Assembly: GCA_944321165.1 (NCBI GenBank)
Contig: CALUKE010000004.1
Location: forward strand, 248,001-312,000
Length of the DNA: 64,000 nt
Direction: 5' to 3'
Source of the DNA: an uncultured Odoribacter sp.
GTDB taxonomy: Bacteria > Bacteroidota > Bacteroidia > Bacteroidales > Marinifilaceae
Made by a program: the position numbers and the translations under genes
Part shown: piece after piece, positions 1-8,891 of the stretch
Layout of the letters: each line of letters opens with the position of its first letter
Position numbering within the stretch: position 1 is the stretch's first letter
The notes under the pieces: generated by a model
The model's input: only the letters and a program-made list of their open reading frames with translations
What the model was told of the DNA's origin: nothing
Databases searched by the model: none

Positions 1-2
1 TC

Positions 3-125
3 ACGATAGAAGACGGAGTAAAGACTTATCACGAATTCAATTTCAGCAGCGGTAAAGTCGTGTTGGAAAAGAGCACCTATCCGGATCCGGCTATTCTGAT
101 GAAAAAAGTAACAATGAATAAATAA
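3..125 (+). CDS. C-terminal end of an unidentified protein (5' truncated)
   Basis: An open frame enters from the left edge and stops at TAA 123-125, giving about 40 residues that end in PDPAILMKKVTMNK. The tail shows no recognisable domain. It ends one base before the ATG of the following thioredoxin gene, so the two are almost certainly cotranscribed. I do not recognise the family. The only clue to function is its linkage to an exported thioredoxin-fold protein. Confidence 0.55.
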   Translation, partial: TIEDGVKTYHEFNFSSGKVVLEKSTYPDPAILMKKVTMNK

Positions 126-126
126 T

Positions 127-1317
127 ATGAAAAAATTACTGTTCAGTTTATTGTTTATAGCGATTCTGCTTCCTGCCACCGCGCAGGAAAGCGGAATCCG
201 CTTTTTCCACGGCAGCTGGGAAGAGGCGCTGGAACTGGCAAAGAAAGAGAAAAAGAAGATCTTTATCGACTTTTTTACGGAATGGTGCGGTCCCTGCCTG
301 AATATGGCACTGACGGTGTTCCCGCTACCGGAGGTCGGAGAGGTGTACAATAAAAATTTCGTCTGTCTGAAAATCGATGCCGAGAAGGGCGAAGGACGCG
401 AACTGGCCAAAAAATATGAAGTGCATTCATACCCTTCGTATGTTTTTGTCAACCCCAAAACCCAGGAAATGATCCACCGGAGCGGAGGCAACAAGCCGGT
501 GGCAGATTTCATCGCCGATGTGGAAGGAGCTCTGAATCCCAAACTCAGTTCCATATACCTCCAGAAAGTATATGAAAGCGGGAAATATGACATCGATTTC
601 CTGTGCAACTACATCCGCATGCAGAAAGTGTCCGGAAACAGAAATGTACAGAAAGATTTCGACAAAATCATAGAAATGGGCGGCAAGCTGACAGACCCCC
701 AGGTGTGGGCCATCTATGAGGAATGTGTGGGAGGCTATCAGAATCCATACCTGAAACAGGTATCTGACCATTACGAGGAGTTCGTACAACTGTTTGGGAA
801 GGAAGCGGTAGACCGAAAACTGGCGGAAGCCACGGCATACGCTCCGGCAGAAGTCACCCGATCTCTGTGCGAATTTGAAGGAAAATACTACAATTTGAAA
901 ATGGCGGAACTGACGGCCCTGTTCCGGCAAAGCAATCAGGACAAGGCCTGGGAAATGGTAGACCAGTTAATCCAGGACCCCCAGATAGATCAGATAAAAT
1001 TTGTCAAGCAACTCGCTTTTTATACCCGCATAAACCCCAAATACCAGGACGACGAACTCTCCTTCGAACAATTGGCCCAAAAAATCAAATATACCCGTTA
1101 CGTGGCCTACAACATGTATGATCGGGACGACGCATATACGCATTACAGCTATGCCGCCGCACTCGAATATTTGATTGAACGCGCCCAGAAAGAAGGGAAA
1201 CAAATCCCGGCATTCATTTTCGAGACTCCGGAATTAGGCAAAGCGGAATATGACATGAGGCATCCGTTGCTGAAACCGAAACCCAGTTATAAAAATACGG
1301 CAAAAGGAGGCAAATAA
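127..1317 (+). CDS. exported thioredoxin-family protein
   Basis: This 396-residue protein has a Sec signal peptide (Lys-rich start, hydrophobic core to about residue 17, cleavage near ATA-QES). A thioredoxin-like domain follows at about 25-135, with the redox motif WCGPC at 53-57 and a cis-Pro region near SYPSYVF. The remaining 260 residues are probably helical, with no motif I can name; this layout matches Bacteroidetes periplasmic thioredoxins of the DUF255/Thioredoxin_7 type. Its likely role is thiol-disulfide exchange on envelope proteins. It starts one base after the stop of the preceding gene and is the last gene of that operon, since the next gene converges on it. The partner protein is unknown. 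The redox fold is secure; oxidase versus reductase direction is not. Confidence 0.85.
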   Translation: MKKLLFSLLFIAILLPATAQESGIRFFHGSWEEALELAKKEKKKIFIDFFTEWCGPCLNMALTVFPLPEVGEVYNKNFVCLKIDAEKGEGRELAKKYEVHSYPSYVFVNPKTQEMIHRSGGNKPVADFIADVEGALNPKLSSIYLQKVYESGKYDIDFLCNYIRMQKVSGNRNVQKDFDKIIEMGGKLTDPQVWAIYEECVGGYQNPYLKQVSDHYEEFVQLFGKEAVDRKLAEATAYAPAEVTRSLCEFEGKYYNLKMAELTALFRQSNQDKAWEMVDQLIQDPQIDQIKFVKQLAFYTRINPKYQDDELSFEQLAQKIKYTRYVAYNMYDRDDAYTHYSYAAALEYLIERAQKEGKQIPAFIFETPELGKAEYDMRHPLLKPKPSYKNTAKGGK

Positions 1318-1339
1318 TATAACTCCATTCCTATTCAAA

Positions 1340-1379
1340 AAGCCTTTGGGGTACGGATAATCCATTGCCCCAAAGGCTT
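1340..1379 (-). terminator. intrinsic terminator of the porin gene, overlapping its stop codon
   Basis: A perfect 12-bp stem (arms 1340-1351 and 1368-1379, AAGCCTTTGGGG and its complement) encloses a 16-nt loop. Read on the minus strand the stem is followed by TTTTT, so it serves the porin gene. The upstream arm on that strand includes two bases of the porin stop codon (1378-1380). It may also block transcription arriving from the plus strand, although no T-run follows on that side. Confidence 0.75.
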
Positions 1380-2526
1380 AAAAACTAAATTGCAGACGAG
1401 CCTGGATCAGACTGAAATCATCCTCGCCCATGGGCGAATCCGCTCCCACCATCATATAGGTATAATTGATTTTCGCCGCCAGATATTTATTGAAGAAATA
1501 GTTCATACCCACGGAAAGATCCGATAAACGTCCTCCCCGGATACCGGCATCATTGAGGTCGACAACATCATAGCGACACAGCAGTTCGAGGCTTTTCGGA
1601 TCCGGATTGACAATCATACCGGTCGTCGCATTGTAGTTGTGTTTCTCGCCCAACAACATGTAACCGGCCTGCACATACCAGCCTTGGCCATTGTAGTTAT
1701 CGGACTGAAAACGGTTCAGATGGTTCAGGAAATACTGTCCCTGAAAATACCATTTTTCATAAAGCACGATCATTTCCAGATCGAGTTTCCATTCGTTGAT
1801 GAGCCGGTCGACCGTCGCATTCACATAAGCGTTGTCATCCTTGGCCAAGAGATCGGTCGGTACTCCGGCACTCAAGGTCACACTTTCCCGTCCGCTGCTG
1901 AACAGAGGTGCCACGCTGAGATGAATCAGCTTCCGATCCCGCATCACCGGCCGTGCAATCCATTTGGCAGCAATGGAATAGCCCTGATCAAAAGTCTTTG
2001 ATTTCTGCATGTCGCCATTGCTGAAGATACCGCCCATAAAATTAAACCAGCCGTGATTATAACTGTAACTCACACCGAATTTGCGGGAATTTCCCAAAGC
2101 CTTGTCCGAAGCGGCATTGGACATAAAACGGAAATTGGACGTTCCTACCCGGGAATTACCGAAAGGCTCGTACTGATGACCGATTCGCAAGGCCTGATCC
2201 CCGAACTTGTAATTCAGAAAAATATCTTTCAGACTGACTTTGCTGTCGCCGAATCCCAATTCGATCTTGGCCTCCCAATTGCCGCCAAAACGGATTTGCG
2301 TACCCAAACGTAAATCGTTCACCTGAAAGCTGCTGCCCAAATCGGTCGTATCTCCCCCAAAATATCCGCCGTCAAAAAACACCCGTCCCAGCAAACGCCA
2401 TTCAAAACCGTTCGCTCCGCCTTTGACAAATTCCTGGGCAGAAAGCAGATGGGAAGCAGAAAAGGAAAGCAGAAAAGAAGAGCACAATAAAGCTCTGAAA
2501 ATAAGAGATTTAATCGAGTTTTTCAT
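1378..2526 (-). CDS. OprO/OprP-type porin
   Basis: This 382-residue outer-membrane protein has a signal peptide (cleavage near LSA-QEF) and then alternating amphipathic strands throughout, such as FEWRLLGRVFFDGGYF, AKIELGFGDSKVSL and DQALRIGHQYEPFG. It ends in aromatic QARLQFSF, the usual C-terminal insertion signal of a beta-barrel. The stretch RIGHQYEPFG followed by a run of Ser/Asn/Gly residues is typical of the phosphate-selective porin O/P family, where the barrel passes anions. Substrate is inferred from family only; many Bacteroidetes members are general anion channels. It is monocistronic, with a promoter candidate upstream and a terminator overlapping its stop. It converges on the thioredoxin gene. 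Confidence 0.85.
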   Translation of the reverse strand: MKNSIKSLIFRALLCSSFLLSFSASHLLSAQEFVKGGANGFEWRLLGRVFFDGGYFGGDTTDLGSSFQVNDLRLGTQIRFGGNWEAKIELGFGDSKVSLKDIFLNYKFGDQALRIGHQYEPFGNSRVGTSNFRFMSNAASDKALGNSRKFGVSYSYNHGWFNFMGGIFSNGDMQKSKTFDQGYSIAAKWIARPVMRDRKLIHLSVAPLFSSGRESVTLSAGVPTDLLAKDDNAYVNATVDRLINEWKLDLEMIVLYEKWYFQGQYFLNHLNRFQSDNYNGQGWYVQAGYMLLGEKHNYNATTGMIVNPDPKSLELLCRYDVVDLNDAGIRGGRLSDLSVGMNYFFNKYLAAKINYTYMMVGADSPMGEDDFSLIQARLQFSF

Positions 2527-2542
2527 GTTCTTTTTTTTTTGA

Positions 2543-2572
2543 CAAAAGTATAAAAAAAATACAAGCTACCAA
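2543..2572 (-). promoter_or_regulatory. promoter candidate for the porin gene
   Basis: On the minus strand TACTTTTG (2550-2543) matches the Bacteroidetes -7 consensus TAnnTTTG. A TTG (2572-2570) lies 19 nt upstream as a partial -33 box. The predicted start lies only some 10-15 nt before the ATG at 2526, so the leader would be very short. Confidence 0.5.
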
Positions 2573-2681
2573 TTCTTTTAACGGAAAGCCCACCCAAAAG
2601 TTCACGCAAAGGATTTCTGCTAAAAAATACAAAATCGGACAAATCTTCAACCCAAGTCATGAATAGATTTACATTTAATTT

Positions 2682-2689
2682 TAATTTTG
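2682..2689 (+). promoter_or_regulatory. -7 box candidate for the LUD-domain gene
   Basis: TAATTTTG fits TAnnTTTG and sits 20 nt before the ATG at 2710. No convincing TTTG box is visible 19-21 nt upstream, so this rests on the -7 element alone. Confidence 0.35.
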
Positions 2690-2709
2690 CCGGATGATAA
2701 AAAAACGTT

Positions 2710-3345
2710 ATGGACAAAATAATTATAGACAACACCTTGGCCGCCTTGCGGCGCAATCATTTCGAAACCTTTTTCGCAAATGATACGACCGAAGCCCGGG
2801 AGATATTTTTCCGGGACATATTCCCGGGCCTTTCCGTAGAATCCGTTTCCTGGGGAGATTCGGAAACCATGAAAGCGACGGGAGTACTGGAGGAATTACG
2901 AAAAAATCCCGATCTCTCCCTGATCAACACTTTCGGACCGGAGATGAGCCGGAAACAGAAAATCTACTGGAGGCGCCAGGCTTTGCAGGCCGACCTGTTT
3001 CTGACCGGCAGCAATGCCCTCACCCAAAAAGGGCAGTTGGTAAATCTGGACATGATCGGCAACCGGGTGGGAGGCATTACCTTTGGTCCCAAGAACGTGG
3101 TTCTTTTCATCGGTATCAACAAAATCACGGAAAACCTGGAAGAGGCCATGCACCGGATCCGGACGATTGCAGCCCCCCGCAATGCCATGCGCCACGAAGG
3201 ATTCCGCACCCCCTGTCGCAAAACCGGCGTCTGCATGGACTGCAACAGTCCCGACCGCATCTGTAATGTATGGACCATTACGGAAAAATGCTGTCCGACA
3301 GGCAGAATCAAGGTGATACTGATCGGTCAGGAATTAGGACTTTAA
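2710..3345 (+). CDS. LUD-domain (LutC/YkgG-like) protein
   Basis: This 211-residue cytoplasmic protein belongs to the LUD (DUF162) family. The marks are ADLFLTGSNALTQKGQLVN, then DMIGNRVGGITFGPKNVVLFIGINKI, which is the substrate/cofactor-binding core of that family. The C-terminal part carries a cysteine cluster (CRKTGVCMDC, then DRICN and EKCC) as in many Bacteroidetes stand-alone members. In Firmicutes LutC acts with the iron-sulfur proteins LutA and LutB in lactate oxidation. Neither partner is encoded here, so a role in lactate use cannot be assumed. The gene is followed 9 nt later by an MFS exporter and is probably cotranscribed with it. Confidence 0.85.
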   Translation: MDKIIIDNTLAALRRNHFETFFANDTTEAREIFFRDIFPGLSVESVSWGDSETMKATGVLEELRKNPDLSLINTFGPEMSRKQKIYWRRQALQADLFLTGSNALTQKGQLVNLDMIGNRVGGITFGPKNVVLFIGINKITENLEEAMHRIRTIAAPRNAMRHEGFRTPCRKTGVCMDCNSPDRICNVWTITEKCCPTGRIKVILIGQELGL

Positions 3346-3354
3346 AGTAACTCC

Positions 3355-4689
3355 GTGAACAAGGTGATTCAAAGCCTCCGGGAACTGCTGCCGGATAATG
3401 GCAAAGCTTTCTCGCACATCTGGATATCGCTGAAGAACCGCAATTTCCGCTTGTATTTTACCGGAATGTGTATCTCACTGGTCGGGACCTGGATGCAACA
3501 GATTGCCATGAGCTGGTTGGTCTATCGATTAACCGGATCGGTATTTCTATTGGCAATCGTCACCTTCCTGTCACAAATCCCGATTTTGCTTGCGACACCT
3601 TTCCTGAGTGTCCTTGTCGACCGTTTTGACCGGCAAAAAATCCTGCTCCTCACCCAAAGTCTGTCAATGATCCAGGCACTGCTCACAGCCTTTCTCACAC
3701 TCAGCGGCCATGTCCAGGTATGGCACCTTCTTGTCCTGAGTTTAGGCATCGGTTGTATCAATGCGTTGGACAACCCTACCCGTCAGGCATTTTACCCGAG
3801 TCTGGTGGCACCGGAGCACCTCAGCAATGCCATTGCCCTCAATTCGGCCGTCATCAATGGCTCGCGTCTGGTCGGTCCCGCCATCGGCGGAGTGCTGATC
3901 GGTATTTTCAATGAAGGCATCTGCTTTCTGCTGAACGGACTCAGCTATCTGGGCGTCATCATCGCCCTTCTCCTCATGCATCTGCCGACTTCCCGAAAAT
4001 GTTCCGCTTCCCGCCAACTGTTCTCCGAACTCCGGGAAGGTTTTTCCTATGTCTGCGGCAGCTTGCCCATCCGGACCCTGCTCCTGCTGATGAGTGTCAT
4101 CAGTTTTTTCGGTTTACCCCTCATGACCTTTATTCCGGCCTATGTCAAAGACATTCTGCGGGGTGAAAGCGAAATGCTGGGATTTTTACTTTCGTGCATC
4201 GGCATCGGTTCCTTGCTGGCAGCCATCTATTTAGCCGCCCGGAAAAGTGTATTGGGATTGGGCAAGGTTGTTACGGTCTCTACTTTTCTGCTGGGCATCA
4301 GCCTCGTTCTGCTCTCTACAACCGGAAATTACCGGATAGCGGCGCTCATCTGTCTGCCGGCAGGTTTCACCATGATCGGAGCAATCGCAGCCATCAATAC
4401 CCTGTTGCAGACCCTCTCTGACGAAGACAAAAGAGGAAGGGTGATGGGTTACCTGGCCATGGCCTTCACCGGTATTGCCCCCATCGGTAGCCTGGTACTC
4501 GGCAGTCTGGAAAAACAGACCGGTCTTCCCGGTCTCATCCGGATCTCCGGTATCGCCTGTCTGCTGGGAAGTCTGCTTTTCGAATACTATCGTCCCCTCG
4601 TGCGCCGGCAAGCCCGACGGATTTATGTCCAAAAAGGCCTTATCCACGAAATCGCTACCGGCATCGATGCCGCCGAACGACAAATCTAA
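3355..4689 (+). CDS. MFS transporter, EntS-like
   Basis: This 444-residue integral membrane protein has about 12 hydrophobic segments. Its N-terminal NRNFRLYFTGMCISLVGTWM and the cytoplasmic loop VDRFDRQKIL are typical of the MFS_3/EntS (enterobactin exporter) branch of drug and siderophore exporters. The start is GTG at 3355, nine bases after the stop of the LUD gene, which points to translational linkage. The substrate is unknown. The stop codon overlaps by four bases the stop codon of the converging DUF58 gene, so no terminator fits between the two. Confidence 0.85.
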   Translation: MNKVIQSLRELLPDNGKAFSHIWISLKNRNFRLYFTGMCISLVGTWMQQIAMSWLVYRLTGSVFLLAIVTFLSQIPILLATPFLSVLVDRFDRQKILLLTQSLSMIQALLTAFLTLSGHVQVWHLLVLSLGIGCINALDNPTRQAFYPSLVAPEHLSNAIALNSAVINGSRLVGPAIGGVLIGIFNEGICFLLNGLSYLGVIIALLLMHLPTSRKCSASRQLFSELREGFSYVCGSLPIRTLLLLMSVISFFGLPLMTFIPAYVKDILRGESEMLGFLLSCIGIGSLLAAIYLAARKSVLGLGKVVTVSTFLLGISLVLLSTTGNYRIAALICLPAGFTMIGAIAAINTLLQTLSDEDKRGRVMGYLAMAFTGIAPIGSLVLGSLEKQTGLPGLIRISGIACLLGSLLFEYYRPLVRRQARRIYVQKGLIHEIATGIDAAERQI

Positions 4690-6008
4690 ATCAGCCCCCG
4701 TTCTTTCATCTCCAGGTAACCGTTAATCACCTGCAATGTCAATTCCCGGGGTTCCGTAAGGATTGTATAAATACCGACACCTCTCAACTCTCCGGCAATC
4801 CGGTTTTTCTCCGAAACGAAACTCCCCGCCAATACTTTGAGATATAGATCCCGCATCCGGGAAACCGGTTCTGCCGCTACGTCCCGGATCTCCGTATTCT
4901 CAAACAGAATCAACAACAACAAATGGTTGTCCGCCAAACGTTTCAAAGCAGGCAAACGACGTTTCATGCCGCTCACTGTATCGAAATTGGTAAACAAAAT
5001 CAACAGACTGCGGGTATGGACATGCCGGGAAACCGTCGTACACAACAACTCAAAATCCGATTCCAGGAAATGGGTCTGCTGACTGTACAGCGCTTCATTG
5101 ATCCGGTTCAATTGCAAACTGCGATTATCGGCTTTCAACAAAGAATCGATCCGATTTGCAAACGTCAGCAAACCGGCCTTATCGCCTTTTTTCAGGATCA
5201 CATTCGACAGGGCCAGGGTTGCATTGATGGCATAATCGAGCGTTGTCATGCCTTCAAAAGGCGCCTGCATCGAACGTCCCTTGTCGATCAGGCAATAAAC
5301 CTGCTGCGAACGTTCTTCCGTATAGGCATTCACCATCAAACGACGACATTTGGCTGTTGCCTTCCAATTCACGGAGCGAGGATCATCCCCTTGCACGTAA
5401 GGCTTGATCTGGTCGAAAGCAGTGGAAATACCGGGGACCCGCATTTTTTTACCGCCCGAACCGGATTGACGGGAGGCAAACGCCAATAATTCATATTTCC
5501 GCATGGCGATAAAAGAAGGATATACAGCCACCTCTTCTTCCTTGGCAAAGGAATAACGCCGTTCTACCAATGACAGGCAGGAAGTCACGAACACCCGGAT
5601 CTGCCCGAAACGATAGCTGCCCCGTTTCACCGGCCGGAGGGAATAGCCTACTCCCTGTTGTCCTCGAGGCGGCAAGCGAAACCGCAGAGCAAGTGTCCGC
5701 AGCTGAAATTCAGCGGGAAGCTCATCCAAAATCCGGAGCCGGACAGTAAACGGATAGCTACTCCGAACCTGTATTCGTACCGGATTATCCTCCCCATTCG
5801 AGAACTTCGCACCAACCACCCGCCAGGCCTCCAGAGCCTGCCCGTATCCATAGAGCAATATCACATCCAGCACCCATGCGAATCCCAGACAGGTAAGGCC
5901 CCATATCACCCAGGGATATAAACCGGGAAATACAAATGCCAGAATCAGAGCAAACACCCCGATCCACAGACACAGGAAAAACCGCCGATGCAAATAAAGG
6001 CCCCGCAT
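4686..6008 (-). CDS. DUF58 protein (BatA/MoxR-associated)
   Basis: This 440-residue protein has two N-terminal membrane segments (about 8-50) and then a soluble part carrying the DUF58 signature QIKPYVQGDDPRSVNWKATAK. A vWA-like stretch VYCLIDKGRSM follows, resembling the DxSxS metal site but reading DKGRS. It works beside the MoxR ATPase in envelope-associated processes of unknown chemistry. I chose the ATG at 6008, which overlaps the TGA of the MoxR gene as TGATG, over a GTG one codon earlier. It is the last gene of the cluster and converges on the MFS gene with overlapping stops. Confidence 0.88.
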   Translation of the reverse strand: MRGLYLHRRFFLCLWIGVFALILAFVFPGLYPWVIWGLTCLGFAWVLDVILLYGYGQALEAWRVVGAKFSNGEDNPVRIQVRSSYPFTVRLRILDELPAEFQLRTLALRFRLPPRGQQGVGYSLRPVKRGSYRFGQIRVFVTSCLSLVERRYSFAKEEEVAVYPSFIAMRKYELLAFASRQSGSGGKKMRVPGISTAFDQIKPYVQGDDPRSVNWKATAKCRRLMVNAYTEERSQQVYCLIDKGRSMQAPFEGMTTLDYAINATLALSNVILKKGDKAGLLTFANRIDSLLKADNRSLQLNRINEALYSQQTHFLESDFELLCTTVSRHVHTRSLLILFTNFDTVSGMKRRLPALKRLADNHLLLLILFENTEIRDVAAEPVSRMRDLYLKVLAGSFVSEKNRIAGELRGVGIYTILTEPRELTLQVINGYLEMKERGLI

Positions 6009-6982
6009 CACCTCGGTATTTCCACTTTAGCCACCAGCTGAGCGATCACCTGATCGATCAGTACTCCTTCCAACTCTTTCTCAGCAGAAAGCTGTACACG
6101 ATGACGCAATACCGGAGCCGACAGGTAGAGGACATCTTCGGGAACGACAAAATCGCGGCCCTGGATGGCAGCATAAGCTTTCGCCCCATTCATCAGGGCA
6201 ATCGATGCCCGGGGAGATGCCCCCAGGTACAACCAGCCATTATGACGGGTAGTCGCTACCAGATCGACGATAAAAGATTTTATCTTCTCATCCACATGCA
6301 CCCGCCGCACCTGTTCACGCAGGCATTTCAGCTCTTCCACCGACAAAACCGGCGTCAGCTCTTTCCAGCCTTCGAGCATGCCCGTATCATGCAATTCCAA
6401 TACGTTTATCTCTTCTTCCTTGGGGGGATAACTCACCAGAATCTTAAACAGGAAACGATCGAGCTGTGCCTCCGGTAAACGATAGGTACCTTCGTGCTCC
6501 ACCGGATTCTGGGTTGCCACCACCATAAAAGGATATTCCATGACATACTCCGTTCCGTCGTTGGTAATCTGCCGTTCTTCCATCACCTCAAACAGGGCCG
6601 CCTGCGTTTTGGCCGGCGAACGGTTGATTTCATCCACCAACAGGATATTGGTAAACACCGGTCCCTTGCGAAATTCAAACTGACCCGTTGACGGATGAAA
6701 CACCGACGTTCCCAATATATCGCTCGGCATCAGATCGGGCGTAAACTGTATACGGGCAAATGCGGCATCGATCAGACGAGCCAGCACCTTTGCCATCAAC
6801 GTCTTGGCCACTCCGGGTACTCCTTCTATCAGTACATGGCCGTCGGCCAACAAAGAGGTCAGCAACAAATCGACCACCTCCCGCTGTCCCACGACCACAC
6901 GAGCCATCTGTTCTTTCAACTGCCCGATCTTTTCATTCAGTTGCGAAAAATCGATTCTTGTCTCAAATTCTGTATTCATCAT
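6008..6982 (-). CDS. MoxR-family AAA+ ATPase
   Basis: This 324-residue AAA+ ATPase has Walker A GVPGVAKT near residue 55, Walker B ILLVDEINR near 110-118, sensor 1 VATQNP near 148 and the MoxR-type arginine region LDRFLFKI. MoxR proteins act as chaperones that insert metal or remodel vWA/DUF58 partners; the partner here is the DUF58 protein encoded directly downstream with an overlapping codon. It is cytoplasmic. It sits in the middle of a seven-gene neighbourhood (DUF58, MoxR, DUF4350, DUF4129-like, membrane protein, SpoIIM, RDD) found in many Bacteroidetes. Start codons at 6982 and 6979 are both ATG; I kept the first. Confidence 0.93.
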   Translation of the reverse strand: MMNTEFETRIDFSQLNEKIGQLKEQMARVVVGQREVVDLLLTSLLADGHVLIEGVPGVAKTLMAKVLARLIDAAFARIQFTPDLMPSDILGTSVFHPSTGQFEFRKGPVFTNILLVDEINRSPAKTQAALFEVMEERQITNDGTEYVMEYPFMVVATQNPVEHEGTYRLPEAQLDRFLFKILVSYPPKEEEINVLELHDTGMLEGWKELTPVLSVEELKCLREQVRRVHVDEKIKSFIVDLVATTRHNGWLYLGASPRASIALMNGAKAYAAIQGRDFVVPEDVLYLSAPVLRHRVQLSAEKELEGVLIDQVIAQLVAKVEIPR

Positions 6983-6988
6983 GCTGAT

Positions 6989-8155
6989 TTATTTAATCTT
7001 TTTCATTAAAAGTTCAGTACCACGCACCAGATTGCGCAAATCGGCCTCCCTCACCTCCTGTCCGTCACGAATCTGCCGAATTTGTCGGATCAGTGCTGCC
7101 GTTTCTTCCAGGCTCACTCCCGAACGTTCGGAGAGTAAGCGGACAAACTCCTCATCCAATACCTGTATCTGTCCATGATATTTCGAACGCACTTCTCCCA
7201 GGAAAAAATCGATCTGTTTCAAAGCCATGATTCGATGATCTTTCTGTCGATAATACAGCGAGCTGACCGTTGTCAGAAAAGCCAGCATTCTGTTCTCCGG
7301 CGGACGGATCACCGGAATCGGACGCTGTTCGCGCCGGGCCCGGAAAAACACATAACACAAAGCCATGAACAGCAACAGATACAAAGCCATTTTCAAAGAG
7401 GGATAACGGAGTATTTCCCGGAAAGGGGTTCCCAGCGTTTCCCGGCCAAGCGTCTGGTAAGCATCCCACCGCAAAGGCCGTCCGTCATCCGAAAGACTGG
7501 ACAATGCCTTGTAGTAATAATCTCCCTGAAGAGTATCCAGAATCCAGCGATTGGTAAAGGCCTTGGGATTGAGATTCAGGCAAATCTGTCCTTTCCCATA
7601 AGGGAAACGGATAAAATCGGGCCGTCCGTTTTCTGTCCGGACCCCCAACGGTTCACCGGAAAAATCCGATGGCAAAACAAAATATCCCCCAAAATTCCGG
7701 GAAGTAAAGGTATATACCTTCTCCGGATCCGGTCCGACAAGCAACCGACTTTCCCCATCCTCATACTCCACACTCAGAGAACACTTGTTCAGCAAAGAAT
7801 CGGGCATTCTCTCTGCCGCCACAAACAGCTGATGCCCCTGAGCCACCCATTCCAGCAGATGCTCCGTTTCCACAGGATCGAAATAGACAACCGGACCGAT
7901 AAAAATCCAACTTCCGGAAAAAGAGTCGTCCTGTTGCAGTGTTTCCAGTACCGACAAACGGGAAATCATCCGAGTGGAAGTCGGAAACAATTCCGACAGG
8001 CTGCGATAGGCGATATAAGTACCGTAAGGGATCTTGTCCTGGGGAGAATAGCTCTCCGACCAGTCAACCGGTCCGGGACGATTCGCCTCATACCAGGTAT
8101 AAAGAGAGGCAAGCGCCAGTAATACAATTCCCCAGATCAAATTTTTAGCCTTCAT
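6989..8155 (-). CDS. DUF4350-containing membrane protein
   Basis: This 388-residue protein has one N-terminal membrane anchor (about residues 5-20), a large periplasmic part, and a second hydrophobic segment LKMALYLLLFMALCYVFF at about 258-275. A cytoplasmic tail rich in Arg/Gln/Glu follows. The periplasmic part begins with WSESYSPQDKIPYGTY, the usual opening of DUF4350, a domain related to glutamine-amidotransferase folds that occurs next to MoxR/DUF58 genes. No enzymatic activity is established. It ends six bases before the MoxR gene and overlaps the upstream gene by 11 bases, so it is part of one transcript. Confidence 0.82.
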   Translation of the reverse strand: MKAKNLIWGIVLLALASLYTWYEANRPGPVDWSESYSPQDKIPYGTYIAYRSLSELFPTSTRMISRLSVLETLQQDDSFSGSWIFIGPVVYFDPVETEHLLEWVAQGHQLFVAAERMPDSLLNKCSLSVEYEDGESRLLVGPDPEKVYTFTSRNFGGYFVLPSDFSGEPLGVRTENGRPDFIRFPYGKGQICLNLNPKAFTNRWILDTLQGDYYYKALSSLSDDGRPLRWDAYQTLGRETLGTPFREILRYPSLKMALYLLLFMALCYVFFRARREQRPIPVIRPPENRMLAFLTTVSSLYYRQKDHRIMALKQIDFFLGEVRSKYHGQIQVLDEEFVRLLSERSGVSLEETAALIRQIRQIRDGQEVREADLRNLVRGTELLMKKIK

Positions 8156-8891
8156 TTTTCAAATGCTTCCGAAAATCCGTAAATTCCATTTCCAAACGCT
8201 CATACAAAGCCGCATCTACGACAAAATCGCCGTAACAGACACAATCGAACAGATAAGTCAAGCGTTTAAAAGCTGTCTTCATACGGGGATCTTTCAATTC
8301 ATCGCCATAAGACAAATTGGTTTTGCAAGCAGCCCAATGAATCCATCCCTGCTCATCCAGGCGATGGAGAATATACCAGTAATGAATCCGGATGGCCAAG
8401 GCAAAATCAGCCTTCTCCAAGGCCTGAGCCACCATTTGAAGACAGTTTTCCTCGCTCCACGGACGCCCGTCAAGAGTTTTCATTTCTTCCATCAGGTCTG
8501 ATTTTTCCCGGGACGAGAAGAAATATTTACTATGCACCCACTTATAAATCGCAAAAACAAGTCCGGCTCCGATCAACACCCGCAAGAGCCAATCCAGCCA
8601 TTCGAGTTCCCGTGAAGAAACAGAAAAGGAAAGGTGTTTCATCAGCCACCATTTCACACGCTGCCACCAATCGCTTTTGGACACAAATGTTTCAGTATAA
8701 TCAAAAGCCGGATCTTCCCGATAGGGTTGCAGAAATTCCTCTTCCGGAACCCGAAGGCAGTAATCCGTCACAAGGGAGTCCGCCCTCGTCTCGCCCCAAG
8801 CCGGAAGAGACAGCAGGATTCCCACCCAGCATATAAATCCTCCCATCAAATATTCAATGGTTTTCTTCACGGTCTGCAACTGGTTGATCAT
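8145..8891 (-). CDS. DUF4129-like membrane protein
   Basis: This 248-residue protein has an N-terminal hydrophobic segment (about 16-32, likely a signal peptide ending near AWG-ETRAD), a second membrane helix at about 105-120 (VLIGAGLVFAIYKW), and a C-terminal cytoplasmic domain. The C-terminal part (ALAIRIHYWYILHRLDE, then RLTYLFDCVCYGDF) resembles DUF4129, found at the end of transglutaminase-like proteins and in MoxR/DUF58 clusters. Its role is unknown. The ATG at 8891 overlaps the upstream gene by 38 bases; an ATG at 8846 would avoid the overlap, but GGGA sits ahead of the first one, so I kept 8891. Confidence 0.72.
   Translation of the reverse strand: MINQLQTVKKTIEYLMGGFICWVGILLSLPAWGETRADSLVTDYCLRVPEEEFLQPYREDPAFDYTETFVSKSDWWQRVKWWLMKHLSFSVSSRELEWLDWLLRVLIGAGLVFAIYKWVHSKYFFSSREKSDLMEEMKTLDGRPWSEENCLQMVAQALEKADFALAIRIHYWYILHRLDEQGWIHWAACKTNLSYGDELKDPRMKTAFKRLTYLFDCVCYGDFVVDAALYERLEMEFTDFRKHLKNEG

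Noticed and set aside
7175..8122. 315-codon frame antisense to the DUF4350 gene
   Set aside because: Complement of a real gene in a tight operon, no family resemblance.
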